Shown: positions 8,735 to 18,151, counted from the stretch's first letter. The stretch is 64,000 bases of DNA from Mesorhizobium australicum (GCF_900177325.1 NZ_FXBL01000004.1:3100001-3164000); one strand, 5' to 3'. Notes: generated from the letters alone by a model not told the origin. Numbers and translations: made by a program.

Positions 8735-9928
8735 AGCGATCCGCGCGAAGCCGCTGCCGGGCTGCATGCCCTCGCGCATGACGAAGCCGCGCAGCGGCGA
8801 GACGGCCGCGAGAAGCCCAAGGCCGGCGCTGCGGGCCACCTGGGCGGGCAGGAAGTCTGACAGCAGCGTGACGTTGAGCGAATTGACCGCCGTCTGCCGC
8901 GCGATAACGTCGAGCCGCCGCGCCGAGCGGTAGGCGGAAAGCGCCCGTTCGGAGCCCGGATCGTCGCGGTGGTTCACTGCGGTATCGACAAGGTCCGCGA
9001 CGTCGCGGATGCCGAGGTTCATGCCCTGCGCGCCGATGGGCGGGAACACGTGTGCGGCCTCGCCGACCAGCGCGACGCGGCTCGAAGCCATCGTGGAGGG
9101 CAGCAGCGCCGACATCGGGTAGATCTGGCGGCCGGGCTCGACCTCGACCTTGCCGAGGATCGACTCGATACGCTCCTCGATGCGATCGGACAGGCTGCGA
9201 TCATCGAGCGCGGACAGCTCGGCCGCCGTCTCGGGCGAGACGATCCAGACAAGGCTGGAGCGATTGCCGGGCAGTGGGACCTGGGTGCAGGGGCCGGTCT
9301 CGGTATGGAACTCCGTCGAGACATGGCCATGGTCGCGCGAATGGCCGAAGTTGAGCACGAGGGCCGTCTGCGGATAGTCGCGCCTGGCCACCGTGATGCC
9401 CGCGGCCTCGCGCGCCGGCGACATCCGCCCGTCGGCCGCCACGGCGAGGGAGGCGGAGATGGTTTCGCCCGAAGGGAGAATGGCGGATGCCCGCTCGTCG
9501 CCAAGCCGCCACTCGCTGACGAGCGACCCGACACGGGTGATCCGAAATTCCTTCTCCACCGCCTCCTTGAGCATGCGAAGCAGGACGGTGTTGGGGATGT
9601 TGGTGCCGAACATCGCCGCGCCGATCTCGCTGGCGCGGAAGGTCACCGGCGCGCTGCGGATGAGGCGGCGGGTACCGTCGATGATCCGCATCACCTCCAG
9701 CGGCGCGGTCTCATCGCGCGAGAAGGGCGGCAGACCGAGCTTTTCGAGATATTCCAACGCCGGCAGCATCAACGCCGTGGTGCGGCGGTCGCCGGCATTG
9801 GGCTGCGGGCCGACGAGCGCGACCGACAGGCCCGCCTGCGCCAGGGCGATCGCCGCGATCGACCCGACGGGGCCTGCGCCGGCGACGAGAACATCATGCT
9901 CGTTTGATGCGGACATGGCGGTTTCCAT
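8705..9928 (-). CDS. UbiH/UbiF/VisC family FAD-dependent monooxygenase
   Basis: A flavoprotein hydroxylase of about 403-407 residues. The N-terminal Rossmann motif GAGPVGSIAAIALAQAG binds FAD, AADGRMSPARE is the middle DG motif, and GEAAHVFPPIGAQGMNLGIRD is the second FAD motif. This pattern belongs to ubiquinone-ring hydroxylases (UbiH/UbiF/UbiI/UbiL), so a step in ubiquinone biosynthesis is likely, but the position hydroxylated cannot be read. Two start codons are possible: ATG at 9928, with a purine-rich stretch almost touching it, or ATG at 9916, with GAGGA 12 bases upstream. The end overlaps the convergent AEC gene. Confidence 0.88.
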   Translation of the reverse strand: METAMSASNEHDVLVAGAGPVGSIAAIALAQAGLSVALVGPQPNAGDRRTTALMLPALEYLEKLGLPPFSRDETAPLEVMRIIDGTRRLIRSAPVTFRASEIGAAMFGTNIPNTVLLRMLKEAVEKEFRITRVGSLVSEWRLGDERASAILPSGETISASLAVAADGRMSPAREAAGITVARRDYPQTALVLNFGHSRDHGHVSTEFHTETGPCTQVPLPGNRSSLVWIVSPETAAELSALDDRSLSDRIEERIESILGKVEVEPGRQIYPMSALLPSTMASSRVALVGEAAHVFPPIGAQGMNLGIRDVADLVDTAVNHRDDPGSERALSAYRSARRLDVIARQTAVNSLNVTLLSDFLPAQVARSAGLGLLAAVSPLRGFVMREGMQPGSGFARIASGWRKQVRR

Positions 9929-10186
9929 TCCTCGCTTTCGATGAAGTCATTGACCAAGTCGGCGCATATTGCCAGCGTTCAAAGTGGCGCAGGGGAGCGG
10001 GTGGCCAAATGGCTGTGCAATCGCGCCTTACCGCTTGTGCGGCGGCAAGCCGTGCCTGTATCTTCGCGGCGAAATGGAGGGAGCGGCGGTGAGGCGCGTG
10101 GCGGGGTATCGACAGTCGGCAGGGCCAGCGGCGGACCGTCGCGGCAGCGGCCTTATCGCCACCCCCTTTTGCCGGACCTTGCCGCG

Positions 10187-10912
10187 GTGAAGAAGCCGAC
10201 CAAAGTCACCTGGCCCCAGGCGAGGGCCTTCTCCGTTCACCTGTTCACGGCGTCGGGCTCGTTCCTGGCCTTCCTGTCGCTGGTCGCGGCGAGCGAGGAG
10301 CGCTGGACGGCGATGTTCTGGTGGCTGGGCCTTGCCCTCCTTGTCGACGGCATCGACGGACCGGTCGCCCGCAAGCTGCAGGTGAAGGAAATCCTGCCGA
10401 CCTGGTCGGGTGAACTGCTGGACAACATCATCGACTACGTCACCTACGTGCTGATCCCCGCCTTCGCGCTCTACCAGCGCGGCTTCATGGGCGAGAACCT
10501 GTCCTTCCTGTCGGCCGCGATCATCGTCGTCTCGAGCGCGATCTACTACGCGGACACCGGCATGAAGACGAAGGAGAACTTTTTCAAGGGCTTCCCGGTC
10601 GTCTGGAACATGGTGGTGTTCACGCTTTTCGTCATCGAGCCGGGCGAATGGGTGTCCTTTGCCGTGGTCGTGATCGCCGGCATCCTCACTTTCGTGCCGA
10701 TGAACTTTCTCCATCCGGTACGGGTCGCGCGGCTGCGCTGGCTGAACTTGCCTGTCACGCTTCTATGGTGCGGCTTCGGCGCGGTGGCGCTCGTGCAACA
10801 GATGGAAGCATTCGACTGGGTCAAGATCGGCATCGCCGTCACCGGTATCTACCTGTTCGTCATCGGCGGCATCATGCAGCTCTTTCCCACCCTGGGCGCC
10901 CGGAGGACCTGA
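10187..10912 (+). CDS. pcs: Phosphatidylcholine synthase
   Basis: Condenses CDP-diacylglycerol with choline to phosphatidylcholine in one step, a pathway typical of rhizobia and other host-associated bacteria. The CDP-alcohol phosphotransferase signature is visible as D-G-x-D-G-x-x-A-R (DGIDGPVARK) followed by G-x3-D-x3-D (GELLDNIID). Several membrane helices follow, and VPMNFLHPVRV is characteristic of Pcs. I chose GTG 10187 because it yields 241 residues, the length of characterised rhizobial Pcs; the open frame continues upstream to an ATG at 9941, but that 82-residue extension is basic, low-complexity and not family-like. The quinone oxidoreductase gene begins 3 bases after the stop. Confidence 0.9.
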   Translation: MKKPTKVTWPQARAFSVHLFTASGSFLAFLSLVAASEERWTAMFWWLGLALLVDGIDGPVARKLQVKEILPTWSGELLDNIIDYVTYVLIPAFALYQRGFMGENLSFLSAAIIVVSSAIYYADTGMKTKENFFKGFPVVWNMVVFTLFVIEPGEWVSFAVVVIAGILTFVPMNFLHPVRVARLRWLNLPVTLLWCGFGAVALVQQMEAFDWVKIGIAVTGIYLFVIGGIMQLFPTLGARRT

Positions 10913-10915
10913 GAC

Positions 10916-11893
10916 ATGACCAAGGCAATCCGCATCCATCAACCCGGCGGACCGGAGGTGATGCAGTGGGAAGATATTCCCGAGCCGATCGCGAAACCCA
11001 GCGAGGTCGTGATCCGGCAGACCGCCGTGGGCCTGAACTTCATCGACGTCTACTATCGCACCGGGCTTTACCCGGCGCCCGCGGGGCTGCCGCTCGTTCC
11101 CGGCAATGAGGCCGCGGGCGTGGTCACCGCGCTGGGCGAAGGCGTGACGGACCTGAAGGTGGGCGACCGTATCGCCTATGCGGGACCCATCGGCGCCTAC
11201 GCTCAGGACAGAGCGATCGCCGCCGACAGGCTCGTCAAGCTTCCGGACGGCGTGAGCGATCGGCAGGCGGCCGCGATGATGCTGAAGGGCATGACTGCCT
11301 CATTCCTGCTGCGCCGCACCTTCAAGGTGAAGCCCGGCGACACGATCCTCTTCCATGCGGCTGCCGGCGGCGTCGGTCTGATCGCCGGCCAGTGGGCGAA
11401 GCATCTGGGTGCGACCGTGATCGGCACGGCGGGCTCGGCCGACAAGGTCGAGCTTGCGAAAGCGCACGGCTACGACCACGTCATCAACTACCGCGAGCGC
11501 AACTTCGTCGAGGAGGTCCGCGAGATCACCGGCGGCAGGATGTGCGACGTCGTTTACGATTCCGTCGGCGCCGATACCTATATGGGCTCGCTCGACTGCC
11601 TGAGGCCGATGGGCATGTTCGTCGCGTTCGGCCAGTCGTCCGGGCCGATACCGCCGTTCAACCTCGGCCTGCTCGCGCAGAAGGGATCGCTCTTTGCGAC
11701 GCGTCCGACGTTGTTCGTCTACATCGCCAAGCGCGAGGATCTCGAAGAGATCGCGGGCTCCCTGATGGATGTTGTCGCCAGCGGCGTGGTCAAGATCGAC
11801 GTCAACCAGACCTATGCGCTGTCCGACGCGGCGAAGGCCCATGCCGATCTCGAAGGGCGCCGCACGACTGGAGCCACGGTGCTCCTGCCCTGA
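10916..11893 (+). CDS. NADPH:quinone oxidoreductase (zeta-crystallin type)
   Basis: A 325-residue member of the zinc-independent quinone oxidoreductase branch of the medium-chain dehydrogenase family. The N-terminal GroES-like domain has VGLNFIDVYYRTGLYP and PGNEAAGVV. The nucleotide domain carries the quinone reductase AAAGGVG motif (HAAAGGVGLIAGQWAK) rather than a zinc-ligand set. It ends with the family-typical AHADLEGRRTTGATVLLP. The start ATG 10916 has GGAGG a few bases upstream and sits 3 bases after pcs, so translation is probably coupled. It likely performs NADPH-dependent one-electron or enone reduction of quinones; the natural substrate is unknown. Confidence 0.92.
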   Translation: MTKAIRIHQPGGPEVMQWEDIPEPIAKPSEVVIRQTAVGLNFIDVYYRTGLYPAPAGLPLVPGNEAAGVVTALGEGVTDLKVGDRIAYAGPIGAYAQDRAIAADRLVKLPDGVSDRQAAAMMLKGMTASFLLRRTFKVKPGDTILFHAAAGGVGLIAGQWAKHLGATVIGTAGSADKVELAKAHGYDHVINYRERNFVEEVREITGGRMCDVVYDSVGADTYMGSLDCLRPMGMFVAFGQSSGPIPPFNLGLLAQKGSLFATRPTLFVYIAKREDLEEIAGSLMDVVASGVVKIDVNQTYALSDAAKAHADLEGRRTTGATVLLP

Positions 11894-11920
11894 TCGATTG
11901 CCCGATTTCTGCGCAGGAAT

Positions 11921-11958
11921 CGTTGAAGCACTTTCAACGCGCGAAACGCTTTGCGTTT
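11921..11958. promoter_or_regulatory. Two adjacent short inverted repeats upstream of the BMP-type ABC operon
   Basis: CGTTGAA-gcact-TTCAACG (11921-11939) and AAACGC-ttt-GCGTTT (11944-11958) lie next to each other, 58-95 bases before the ATG of the ATPase gene and just after the quinone reductase stop. They could be operators for the transporter operon. The first could also be a weak terminator of the preceding gene, although no T-run follows. The regulator is unknown. Confidence 0.35.
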
Positions 11959-12015
11959 GATGGTGGCCCCGCCTACCATCAGGACGGGAACATAAACGAG
12001 CTGGAAAATCAGCGC

Positions 12016-13581
12016 ATGGGGAACGAATTGGCGGGCGGACCGGCATCTGAGCCGGAGCTCCTTCTCGACGTGAGGGGGCTCACGAAAATCTTTGGATCCC
12101 TCACCGCCTGCAACAGCGTCGATCTCCAGATCGCGAAGGGCGAGATCCACGCTCTCTTGGGCGAAAACGGCGCCGGCAAGTCGACGCTGGTGAAAATGCT
12201 GTTCGGCACCCTGGCGCCCAACTCCGGCGAGATATTCTGGAACGGCAAGTCGGTCAGGATCGGCAGCCCGGCCGAGGCGCGGCGGCTCGGCATCGGCATG
12301 GTGTTCCAGCACTTTTCGCTGTTCGAGGCGCTGACGGCGGCGGAGAACATTGCGCTCTCGCTCGACTCCTCGACGCCGATCGGCGCGATTGCGGCCAAGG
12401 CGAAGGAACTGTCGCACAGCTACGGCCTTCCGCTCGATCCGGGCTCACTCGTCGGCGACCTGTCGGTGGGAGAGCGCCAGCGCATCGAGATCATCCGCTG
12501 CCTGCTGCAGGTGCCGGACCTGATCATCCTCGACGAGCCGACCTCGGTGCTCACGCCGCAGGAAGCCGACAAGCTGTTCGAGACCCTGGAAAGGTTGCGC
12601 GGCGAAGGAAAATCGATCCTCTACATCAGCCATCGGCTGGAAGAGGTGCAGCGCATCTGCGACCGCGCGACGGTGCTGCGCCATGGCAAGGTGGTGGCGC
12701 ACTGCAATCCGCGCCAGGAGACGGCCGGCTCGCTGGCGCGCATGATGGTGGGCGGCGACGTGCACGAGGTGCATCGCGAGCATCCCGACCATGTCGAGGG
12801 CGCGCCGCTGATCGAGATCCGCAACCTGTCGCAGGCGCCGAAGGGCCCGTTCTTGATGCCGCTCAGGAACATCAGCCTGACGGTCAGGGCCGGTGAAGTG
12901 GTCGGCATCGCCGGCGTTGCCGGCAACGGGCAGGGCGAGTTCTTCGACGCGGTGAGCGGTGAGGCGACACAGGGCGATGCAGCCACCGTGCGCATCCGCA
13001 GCATCGATGCTGGCACGCTGGGCATCACCGGCCGCCGGCTGCTCGGCGCTGGCTTCGTGCCGGAAGAGCGGCTTGGCCATGGCGCGGTGCCGGGCATGAA
13101 GCTTTCCGACAACATGCTGCTCGCGCGCCACAGGTCCGACGCCAAGGCCTTCCTCGGCGGCGGTCCGCTCGGCTTCATCCGCCGCGACGCGATCGAGGCG
13201 ACGACCAAGCGGGTGATCGAGGAGATGGACGTGCGCAAGAGCGCGGAGGATCCGGAAGCCTCCGCATTGTCCGGCGGCAACCTGCAGAAGTTCATCATCG
13301 GCCGCGAGCTGGACCGCAAGCCGTCCGTGCTCGTCGTCAACCAACCGACGTGGGGCGTCGACGCGGGCGCGGCCGCACGCATCAGGCAGGCGCTGATCGA
13401 CCTAACGCGGTCGGGCTCGGCCGTCATCGTCATCAGCCAGGACCTCGACGAGCTGTTCGAGATCGCCGACCGCATCGCCGTCATGGCGCATGGCGAGATG
13501 TCGCAGACGATCCCGATCCAGGAGGCCACGCGCGAAAAGATCGGCCTCCTGATGGGCGGCGCGGACGCGGGAGCGCACTGA
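12016..13581 (+). CDS. BMP-type ABC importer, duplicated ATP-binding subunit
   Basis: A 521-residue ATPase with two fused nucleotide-binding domains, as in sugar and nucleoside importers (RbsA/YufO type). Domain 1 has Walker A GENGAGKST, signature SVGERQRIE and Walker B ILDEPTSVLTPQE. Domain 2 has a degenerate P-loop (GVAGNGQGE), signature LSGGNLQK and the substituted Walker B VVNQPTWGVD, in which Gln replaces the catalytic Glu. One competent and one degenerate site is normal for this family. The start ATG 12016 opens the conserved N-terminus (about 20 residues before LLLDVRGLTKIFG). It heads a four-gene operon and overlaps the first permease by one base. Confidence 0.93.
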   Translation: MGNELAGGPASEPELLLDVRGLTKIFGSLTACNSVDLQIAKGEIHALLGENGAGKSTLVKMLFGTLAPNSGEIFWNGKSVRIGSPAEARRLGIGMVFQHFSLFEALTAAENIALSLDSSTPIGAIAAKAKELSHSYGLPLDPGSLVGDLSVGERQRIEIIRCLLQVPDLIILDEPTSVLTPQEADKLFETLERLRGEGKSILYISHRLEEVQRICDRATVLRHGKVVAHCNPRQETAGSLARMMVGGDVHEVHREHPDHVEGAPLIEIRNLSQAPKGPFLMPLRNISLTVRAGEVVGIAGVAGNGQGEFFDAVSGEATQGDAATVRIRSIDAGTLGITGRRLLGAGFVPEERLGHGAVPGMKLSDNMLLARHRSDAKAFLGGGPLGFIRRDAIEATTKRVIEEMDVRKSAEDPEASALSGGNLQKFIIGRELDRKPSVLVVNQPTWGVDAGAAARIRQALIDLTRSGSAVIVISQDLDELFEIADRIAVMAHGEMSQTIPIQEATREKIGLLMGGADAGAH

Positions 13582-14690
13582 TGCGGCTGGAACTCATCAA
13601 GCGCCCGCAGCATTCGAAGCTGTTCAGCGCACTGTCGCCCTTCATCGCCTTCCTGCTGACGGTGATTGCCGGCGCGGTCCTGTTCGCGCTGCTGGGAAAG
13701 AGCCCGGGTGCCGCGCTCTACGCCTATTTCATCGCGCCGCTGACCGACCTCTGGTCGCTGCATGAGCTCGTCATCAAGGCAGCGCCGCTGATCCTGATCG
13801 CGGTCGGCCTGTCGGTCTGCTACCTGTCGAACAACTGGAACATCGGCGCCGAAGGGCAGTTCGTGATGGGGGCGGTGGTGGGCGCCATGCTGCCGATCCT
13901 CTATCCCGGCCTGCAGCAGTCGCCGATGGCGCTCCCGGTGATGCTGGTCATGGGCGCACTCGGGGGGGCGGCCTATGCGGCCATTCCCGCCTTCCTCAAG
14001 GCCCGCTTCAACACCAACGAGATCCTGACCAGCCTGATGCTGGTCTATGTCGCCCAGCTCTTCCTCGACTGGCTGGTGCGCGGCCCATGGCGCGATCCGG
14101 CGGCGATGAACTTTCCGCAGGCGCCGCGCTTCACCGGCTACGCCATCCTGCCGGAACTGCTGCCGGCGTCCGGCCGCGCCAATATCGGCATCCTGTTCGC
14201 GCTGATTGCAGCCGTGCTGGTCTGGATCCTCCTGACGCGTACAAAGAAGGGCTTCGAGGTGCGCGTCATCGGCATGAGCCCGCGGGCAGGGCGCTTTGCC
14301 GGCTTCTCGACAACCGGCGCGATCTTCTTCTCGTTCCTTCTCTCCGGCGCGTTGGCCGGGCTTGCCGGCATTTCCGAAGTGTCGGGCGCGATCGGACGCC
14401 TGCAGCCGTCGATCTCGCCGGGCTACGGCTTTGCGGCGATCATCGTCGCCTTCCTCGGCCGGCTCAATCCGCTCGGCATCATCGCCGCCGGCACTGTGCT
14501 GGCGTTGACCTATCTCGGCGGCGAGGTCGCGCAGATCGAGGTCGGCGTCTCCGACAAGGTCGTGCGCGCCTTCCAGGGCCTGCTCCTGTTCTTCGTGCTC
14601 GCCTGCGACACGCTCATCCACTACCGCATCCGCCTGACGCGACCCGAGAAGGCGACGGCGCCCGTGACGGAGGCCAAGGCCGATGCTTGA
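13581..14690 (+). CDS. BMP-type ABC importer permease, first subunit
   Basis: A 369-residue BPD_transp_2 family permease with about nine to ten membrane helices. The transport motif region reads YLSNNWNIGAEGQFVMGAV, followed later by FNTNEILTSLMLVYVAQ and GYGFAAIIVAFLGRLNPLG, all characteristic of the nucleoside/BMP group (YufP-like). Start and stop are nested: the ATG shares its first base with the upstream stop, and the end overlaps the second permease by 8 bases, so stoichiometric co-translation is expected. It forms the heterodimeric channel with the next gene product. Confidence 0.93.
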   Translation: MRLELIKRPQHSKLFSALSPFIAFLLTVIAGAVLFALLGKSPGAALYAYFIAPLTDLWSLHELVIKAAPLILIAVGLSVCYLSNNWNIGAEGQFVMGAVVGAMLPILYPGLQQSPMALPVMLVMGALGGAAYAAIPAFLKARFNTNEILTSLMLVYVAQLFLDWLVRGPWRDPAAMNFPQAPRFTGYAILPELLPASGRANIGILFALIAAVLVWILLTRTKKGFEVRVIGMSPRAGRFAGFSTTGAIFFSFLLSGALAGLAGISEVSGAIGRLQPSISPGYGFAAIIVAFLGRLNPLGIIAAGTVLALTYLGGEVAQIEVGVSDKVVRAFQGLLLFFVLACDTLIHYRIRLTRPEKATAPVTEAKADA

Positions 14691-15669
14691 ATCGATCCTG
14701 CTCACCATCGCGACCGCCTCGACGCCGCTGCTGATCGCCGCCATCGGCGAGCTGGTGGTCGAGCGCTCCGGCGTGCTGAACCTCGGCGTCGAGGGCATGA
14801 TGCTGATGGGTGCCGTCATCGGCTTCGGCGTGGCGCTGACCACCGGCAATCCCTGGCTCGGCGTGCTGGCGGGCATCGTCGCAGGCGCGGCCTTCTCGAT
14901 GCTCTTTGCCTTCCTGGCGCTGACCCTCGCCACCAACCAGGTCGCCACTGGCCTGGCGTTGACGCTGCTCGGCGTCGGTGCGTCCGGCATGATCGGCGAG
15001 GCCTTCGTCGGACAGCCCGGCGTCAAGCTGACACCAATCCACATTCCCGGCCTCACAGACCTGCCGTTCGGCCGCTTCCTGTTCGGGCAGGACCCGATGT
15101 TCTACATCTCGCTCATCCTGGTCGCGGCGGTGTCGTGGTTCCTGTTCCGTACGCGCGCGGGCCTGACGCTCCGCTCGGTCGGCGACAGCCATACCTCGGC
15201 GCATGCGCTCGGCATCAAGGTGATCCGCATCCGCTATGCGGCGGTCGCCTTTGGCGGCGCCTGCGCCGGGCTCGCCGGCGCGCAAATGTCGCTGGTCTAT
15301 ACGTCGCAGTGGATCGAGAACATGACGGCCGGCCGCGGCTGGATCGCGCTGGCGCTGGTGGTGTTCGCCTCGTGGCGGCCTTTCCGCGTGCTGCTCGGCG
15401 CTTACCTCTTTGGCGCAATCACCATTGCCCAGCTGCATGTGCAGGCGCTCAGCCCCAACGACATCGCCGTCGGCTCCGGCCCGTTCTGGCTGCTGAGCGA
15501 AAGCGGTCGCTGGCTGCTGTCGGTGCTGAAGACGGTCCCGGCACAGTTCCTGTCGGCGCTGCCCTATCTGGCGACGGTGGTGGTGCTTGTGCTTATCTCG
15601 CGCAACCGGCGCCTGACGCTGATCAACACGCCCGCCTGTCTCGGGCGACCCTTCGTGCCGGACCGCTGA
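14683..15669 (+). CDS. BMP-type ABC importer permease, second subunit
   Basis: A 328-residue BPD_transp_2 permease (YufQ-like). The conserved membrane motif VERSGVLNLGVEGMMLMGA lies near residues 26-44, and TNQVATGLALTLLGVG and GRGWIALALVVFASWRP follow. About eight to nine hydrophobic segments are visible. It pairs with the upstream permease and the double ATPase in a complete importer. The end is followed by a 52-base space and the substrate-binding protein gene, which has its own ribosome site (GAGGAAG). Confidence 0.93.
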   Translation: MLESILLTIATASTPLLIAAIGELVVERSGVLNLGVEGMMLMGAVIGFGVALTTGNPWLGVLAGIVAGAAFSMLFAFLALTLATNQVATGLALTLLGVGASGMIGEAFVGQPGVKLTPIHIPGLTDLPFGRFLFGQDPMFYISLILVAAVSWFLFRTRAGLTLRSVGDSHTSAHALGIKVIRIRYAAVAFGGACAGLAGAQMSLVYTSQWIENMTAGRGWIALALVVFASWRPFRVLLGAYLFGAITIAQLHVQALSPNDIAVGSGPFWLLSESGRWLLSVLKTVPAQFLSALPYLATVVVLVLISRNRRLTLINTPACLGRPFVPDR

Positions 15670-15721
15670 GGTCCGGCTCAACCGAAAGCCCGGAAGGCTT
15701 GCAACCATAGAGGAAGACACC

Positions 15722-16798
15722 ATGAGAAAACTCGTCATAGCCCTCGCGGCGTCGGCAGCCGCGATCATCGCATCGGGCAACGCCTTCGCGCAGGAGAAGA
15801 CCAAGGCCTGCTTCATCTATGTCGGCCCGATCGGCGACTTCGGCTGGTCGTACCAGCATCACCAGGGCGCGCTGGAGATGCAGAAGGCGATCGGCGAGGA
15901 CAAGGTCGAGATCGCCTATCTCGAAAGCGTGCCGGAAGGCGCGGACGCCGAGCGCGCCATCGAGCGCTTCGCCCGCTCCGGCTGCAAGATCATCTTCACG
16001 ACCTCATTCGGCTACATGGACGCGACCAACACGGTTGCCGCCAAGTTCCCGGACGTGAAGTTCGAGCACGCGACCGGCTTCAAGCGCGACACGCCGAATG
16101 TCTCGACATACAATTCGAAGTTCCACGAGGGCCGCTACGTGCAGGGCGTGATCGCCGCCAAGCTGTCCAAGGCGGGCGTCGCCGGCTACATCGCTTCCTT
16201 CCCCATCCCCGAGGTCGTGATGGGCATCAACTCCTTCGTGCTCGGCGCGCAGTCGGTCAATCCGGACTTCAAGGTCAAGGTGGTGTGGGCCAACACGTGG
16301 TTCGATCCGGGCAAGGAAGCCGACGCCGCCAAGGCGCTGCTCGACCAGGGCGTCGACATCATCACCCAGCACACCGACTCGACCGCGCCGATGCAGGTAG
16401 CGCATGAGCGCGGCGTGAAGGCGTTCGGCCAGGCCTCGGACATGATCAAGTTCGGTCCCGAGACCCAGCTCACCTCGATCGTCGACAACTGGGGTCCTTA
16501 CTACACCGAGCGGGTCAAGGCGGTGATGGACGGATCCTGGAAGCAGGTGGACGTCTGGGGCGGCATGAAGGAAGGGCACGTCGTGATGGCGCCCTACACC
16601 AACATGCCCGACGACGTGAAGAAACTGGCCGAGGAGACCGAGGCCAAGATCAAGGGCGGCTTCAACCCGTTCACCGGCCCGATCAAGAAGCAGGACGGCT
16701 CGGAATGGCTGGCCGCCGGCGCAACCGCTCCGGACGGCGAACTGCTCGGCCTGAACTTCTACGTCCAGGGCGTGGACGATCAGCTGCCGAAGCAGTAA
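15722..16798 (+). CDS. BMP family ABC transporter substrate-binding protein (nucleoside-like)
   Basis: A 358-residue periplasmic binding protein of the basic-membrane-protein (BMP/PnrA) family. Residues 1-24 are a signal peptide ending NAFAQ; there is no lipobox cysteine, so it should be soluble in the periplasm. Family motifs include VGPIGDFGWSYQHHQG near the N-terminus, TSFGYMD, FKRDTPNVSTYNSKFHEGRY and QHTDSTAPMQ. Characterised BMP proteins bind purine nucleosides, but some bind other ligands, so nucleoside uptake is an inference. It is the last gene of the operon and ends in a strong terminator. The next gene is convergent. Confidence 0.93.
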   Translation: MRKLVIALAASAAAIIASGNAFAQEKTKACFIYVGPIGDFGWSYQHHQGALEMQKAIGEDKVEIAYLESVPEGADAERAIERFARSGCKIIFTTSFGYMDATNTVAAKFPDVKFEHATGFKRDTPNVSTYNSKFHEGRYVQGVIAAKLSKAGVAGYIASFPIPEVVMGINSFVLGAQSVNPDFKVKVVWANTWFDPGKEADAAKALLDQGVDIITQHTDSTAPMQVAHERGVKAFGQASDMIKFGPETQLTSIVDNWGPYYTERVKAVMDGSWKQVDVWGGMKEGHVVMAPYTNMPDDVKKLAEETEAKIKGGFNPFTGPIKKQDGSEWLAAGATAPDGELLGLNFYVQGVDDQLPKQ

Positions 16799-16822
16799 TC
16801 CGGCGAGCATCACGGAACAGGG

Positions 16823-16852
16823 AAGGGCGCCGTTACGGCGCCCTTTCTTTTT
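16823..16852 (+). terminator. Intrinsic terminator of the BMP-type ABC operon
   Basis: AAGGGCGCC, a short GTTAC loop and GGCGCCCTT form a 9-bp perfect stem. It is followed by CTTTTT, 25 bases after the last stop codon of the transporter operon, and also separates it from the convergent acyltransferase gene. Confidence 0.9.
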
Positions 16853-16866
16853 GGGTCCACCCTGTC

Positions 16867-17979
16867 CTAAGCCGGCTTGGCGTGCGCGATGTTCCTGGTG
16901 ATCGACGTGATCGACAAAGCGAGCCGGGAGAGCGCCGGTCGGGCAACCCGCATCAGGGCGTGCCGCATCGGCGTTTCAATCCAGCGCCAGATGAACCAGG
17001 AGAGACCCAGCATCGCGGCAGCGACGAGTCCGGCTGCCGGCCACTTGCCTGCCAGCGGCGCGAGCGCGTCGATCGCTGTGTAGCCGATGTTCTGGTGCAG
17101 CAGATAGAGCGGATAGGTGAGGCCGCCGACCGCGAGCGATAGACGCGTCGCGCTGACCTTGGCGCGCAGCAGGATCGCGGCGACCAACAGGGCGTGCATG
17201 GCGAGATTGGCGGCGGCGAGGCCGATCATCGGGACCGATGTGCCATAATGGGCCTGCATCCACGCCTTGCCGATCGCCATCAGACTTGTTGACAGGGTGA
17301 GCGAGGCTGCCAGCAGCACCAGCGCCTCGGCGGAGCGCCCACGAGTCTGGATATAGTGGATTAGAATGCCCGAGGCGAAGAGCGGCGCGTATTCGGTGAG
17401 GAACAGCAAGCGCATCGCGTGGCTGCCGATCGAGAACTCGTTCACAGCGGAAAGCACCAGCCATACGGCGACGAGTTCGAGGCGAAGCGTCTGGAAGGCA
17501 CCCGACATCAGCGCGAGCGTCACCCAGCCGTAGAAGATCAGCTCGAGCACGATGGACCAGTAGACGCCGTCGACGAACCCTTCGCCCAGCGCCGGCGCGA
17601 ACATGAACAGGTTCGCGACATAGTGCCGGACCGTGACGCTGCCCCATTCCGGCTGAACGGCGAGCATCACGGCGAAGGTGATGGTCATGCAGACAAGGAA
17701 TCCCGGATAGAGACGCACGAAGCGCGCGACGGCAAAGTCGAGCCAGCCGCGTCCCTCGGCCGACCAGGCGATGACATAGCCGCTGATCAGGAAGAACAGA
17801 TGGACGCCGAGATAGCCATATATCGCGATTTCCGCGGCCTGCGGATAACCCTCCTGAAGAAAGCCGCCCGCGGCCGCGCCACGGAAAAGATAGTGGAACG
17901 CCACGACCGCGAGCGCCGCGACGAGGCGGAGCCAGTCCAGAGTGGCGATGCGATCGGCAGGTGACACGTTCCGGGACAT
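16867..17979 (-). CDS. Acyltransferase 3 (OafA/YrhL) family membrane protein
   Basis: A 370-residue polytopic protein with about ten hydrophobic segments. The N-terminal signature is LDWLRLVAALAVVAFHYLFRG, including the R and H (VAFHYL) conserved in acyltransferase-3 proteins; HLFFLISGYVIAW follows, and a late WRWIETPMR motif closes the domain. Members transfer acetyl, succinyl or other acyl groups to polysaccharides, Nod factors or lipids across the membrane. The start ATG 17979 has GGAAAGG one base upstream and immediately precedes the signature; longer starts would add a low-complexity extension. The substrate is not predictable. It stands alone, convergent with the ABC operon. Confidence 0.9.
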   Translation of the reverse strand: MSRNVSPADRIATLDWLRLVAALAVVAFHYLFRGAAAGGFLQEGYPQAAEIAIYGYLGVHLFFLISGYVIAWSAEGRGWLDFAVARFVRLYPGFLVCMTITFAVMLAVQPEWGSVTVRHYVANLFMFAPALGEGFVDGVYWSIVLELIFYGWVTLALMSGAFQTLRLELVAVWLVLSAVNEFSIGSHAMRLLFLTEYAPLFASGILIHYIQTRGRSAEALVLLAASLTLSTSLMAIGKAWMQAHYGTSVPMIGLAAANLAMHALLVAAILLRAKVSATRLSLAVGGLTYPLYLLHQNIGYTAIDALAPLAGKWPAAGLVAAAMLGLSWFIWRWIETPMRHALMRVARPALSRLALSITSITRNIAHAKPA

Positions 17980-18151
17980 ACCTTTCCCAGTGCAAATGCC
18001 TTGCCAGATGGAGCTGGGTTGTCTGTCCCGCGAGAGGCAAGCCTCCGAGGAGGGAGACCGGCTCGCTGCCTGCTGCTGACAAAAGGCTGTCAGGAACCTT
18101 CGGCTAGACTGACGGTTGCGGACTGGAATCGCACAGCAAGAGGAGGCTGCC

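Noticed and set aside
9941..10186. 82-residue N-terminal extension of phosphatidylcholine synthase
   Set aside because: The extension is basic and low-complexity, while the 241-residue form matches the known family length and keeps all motifs.
12621..15056. Very long (about 811-codon) minus-strand open frame across the ABC permease genes
   Set aside because: Low-complexity translation rich in Arg, Ser, Pro, with no recognisable domain; the plus-strand transporter operon is unambiguous.
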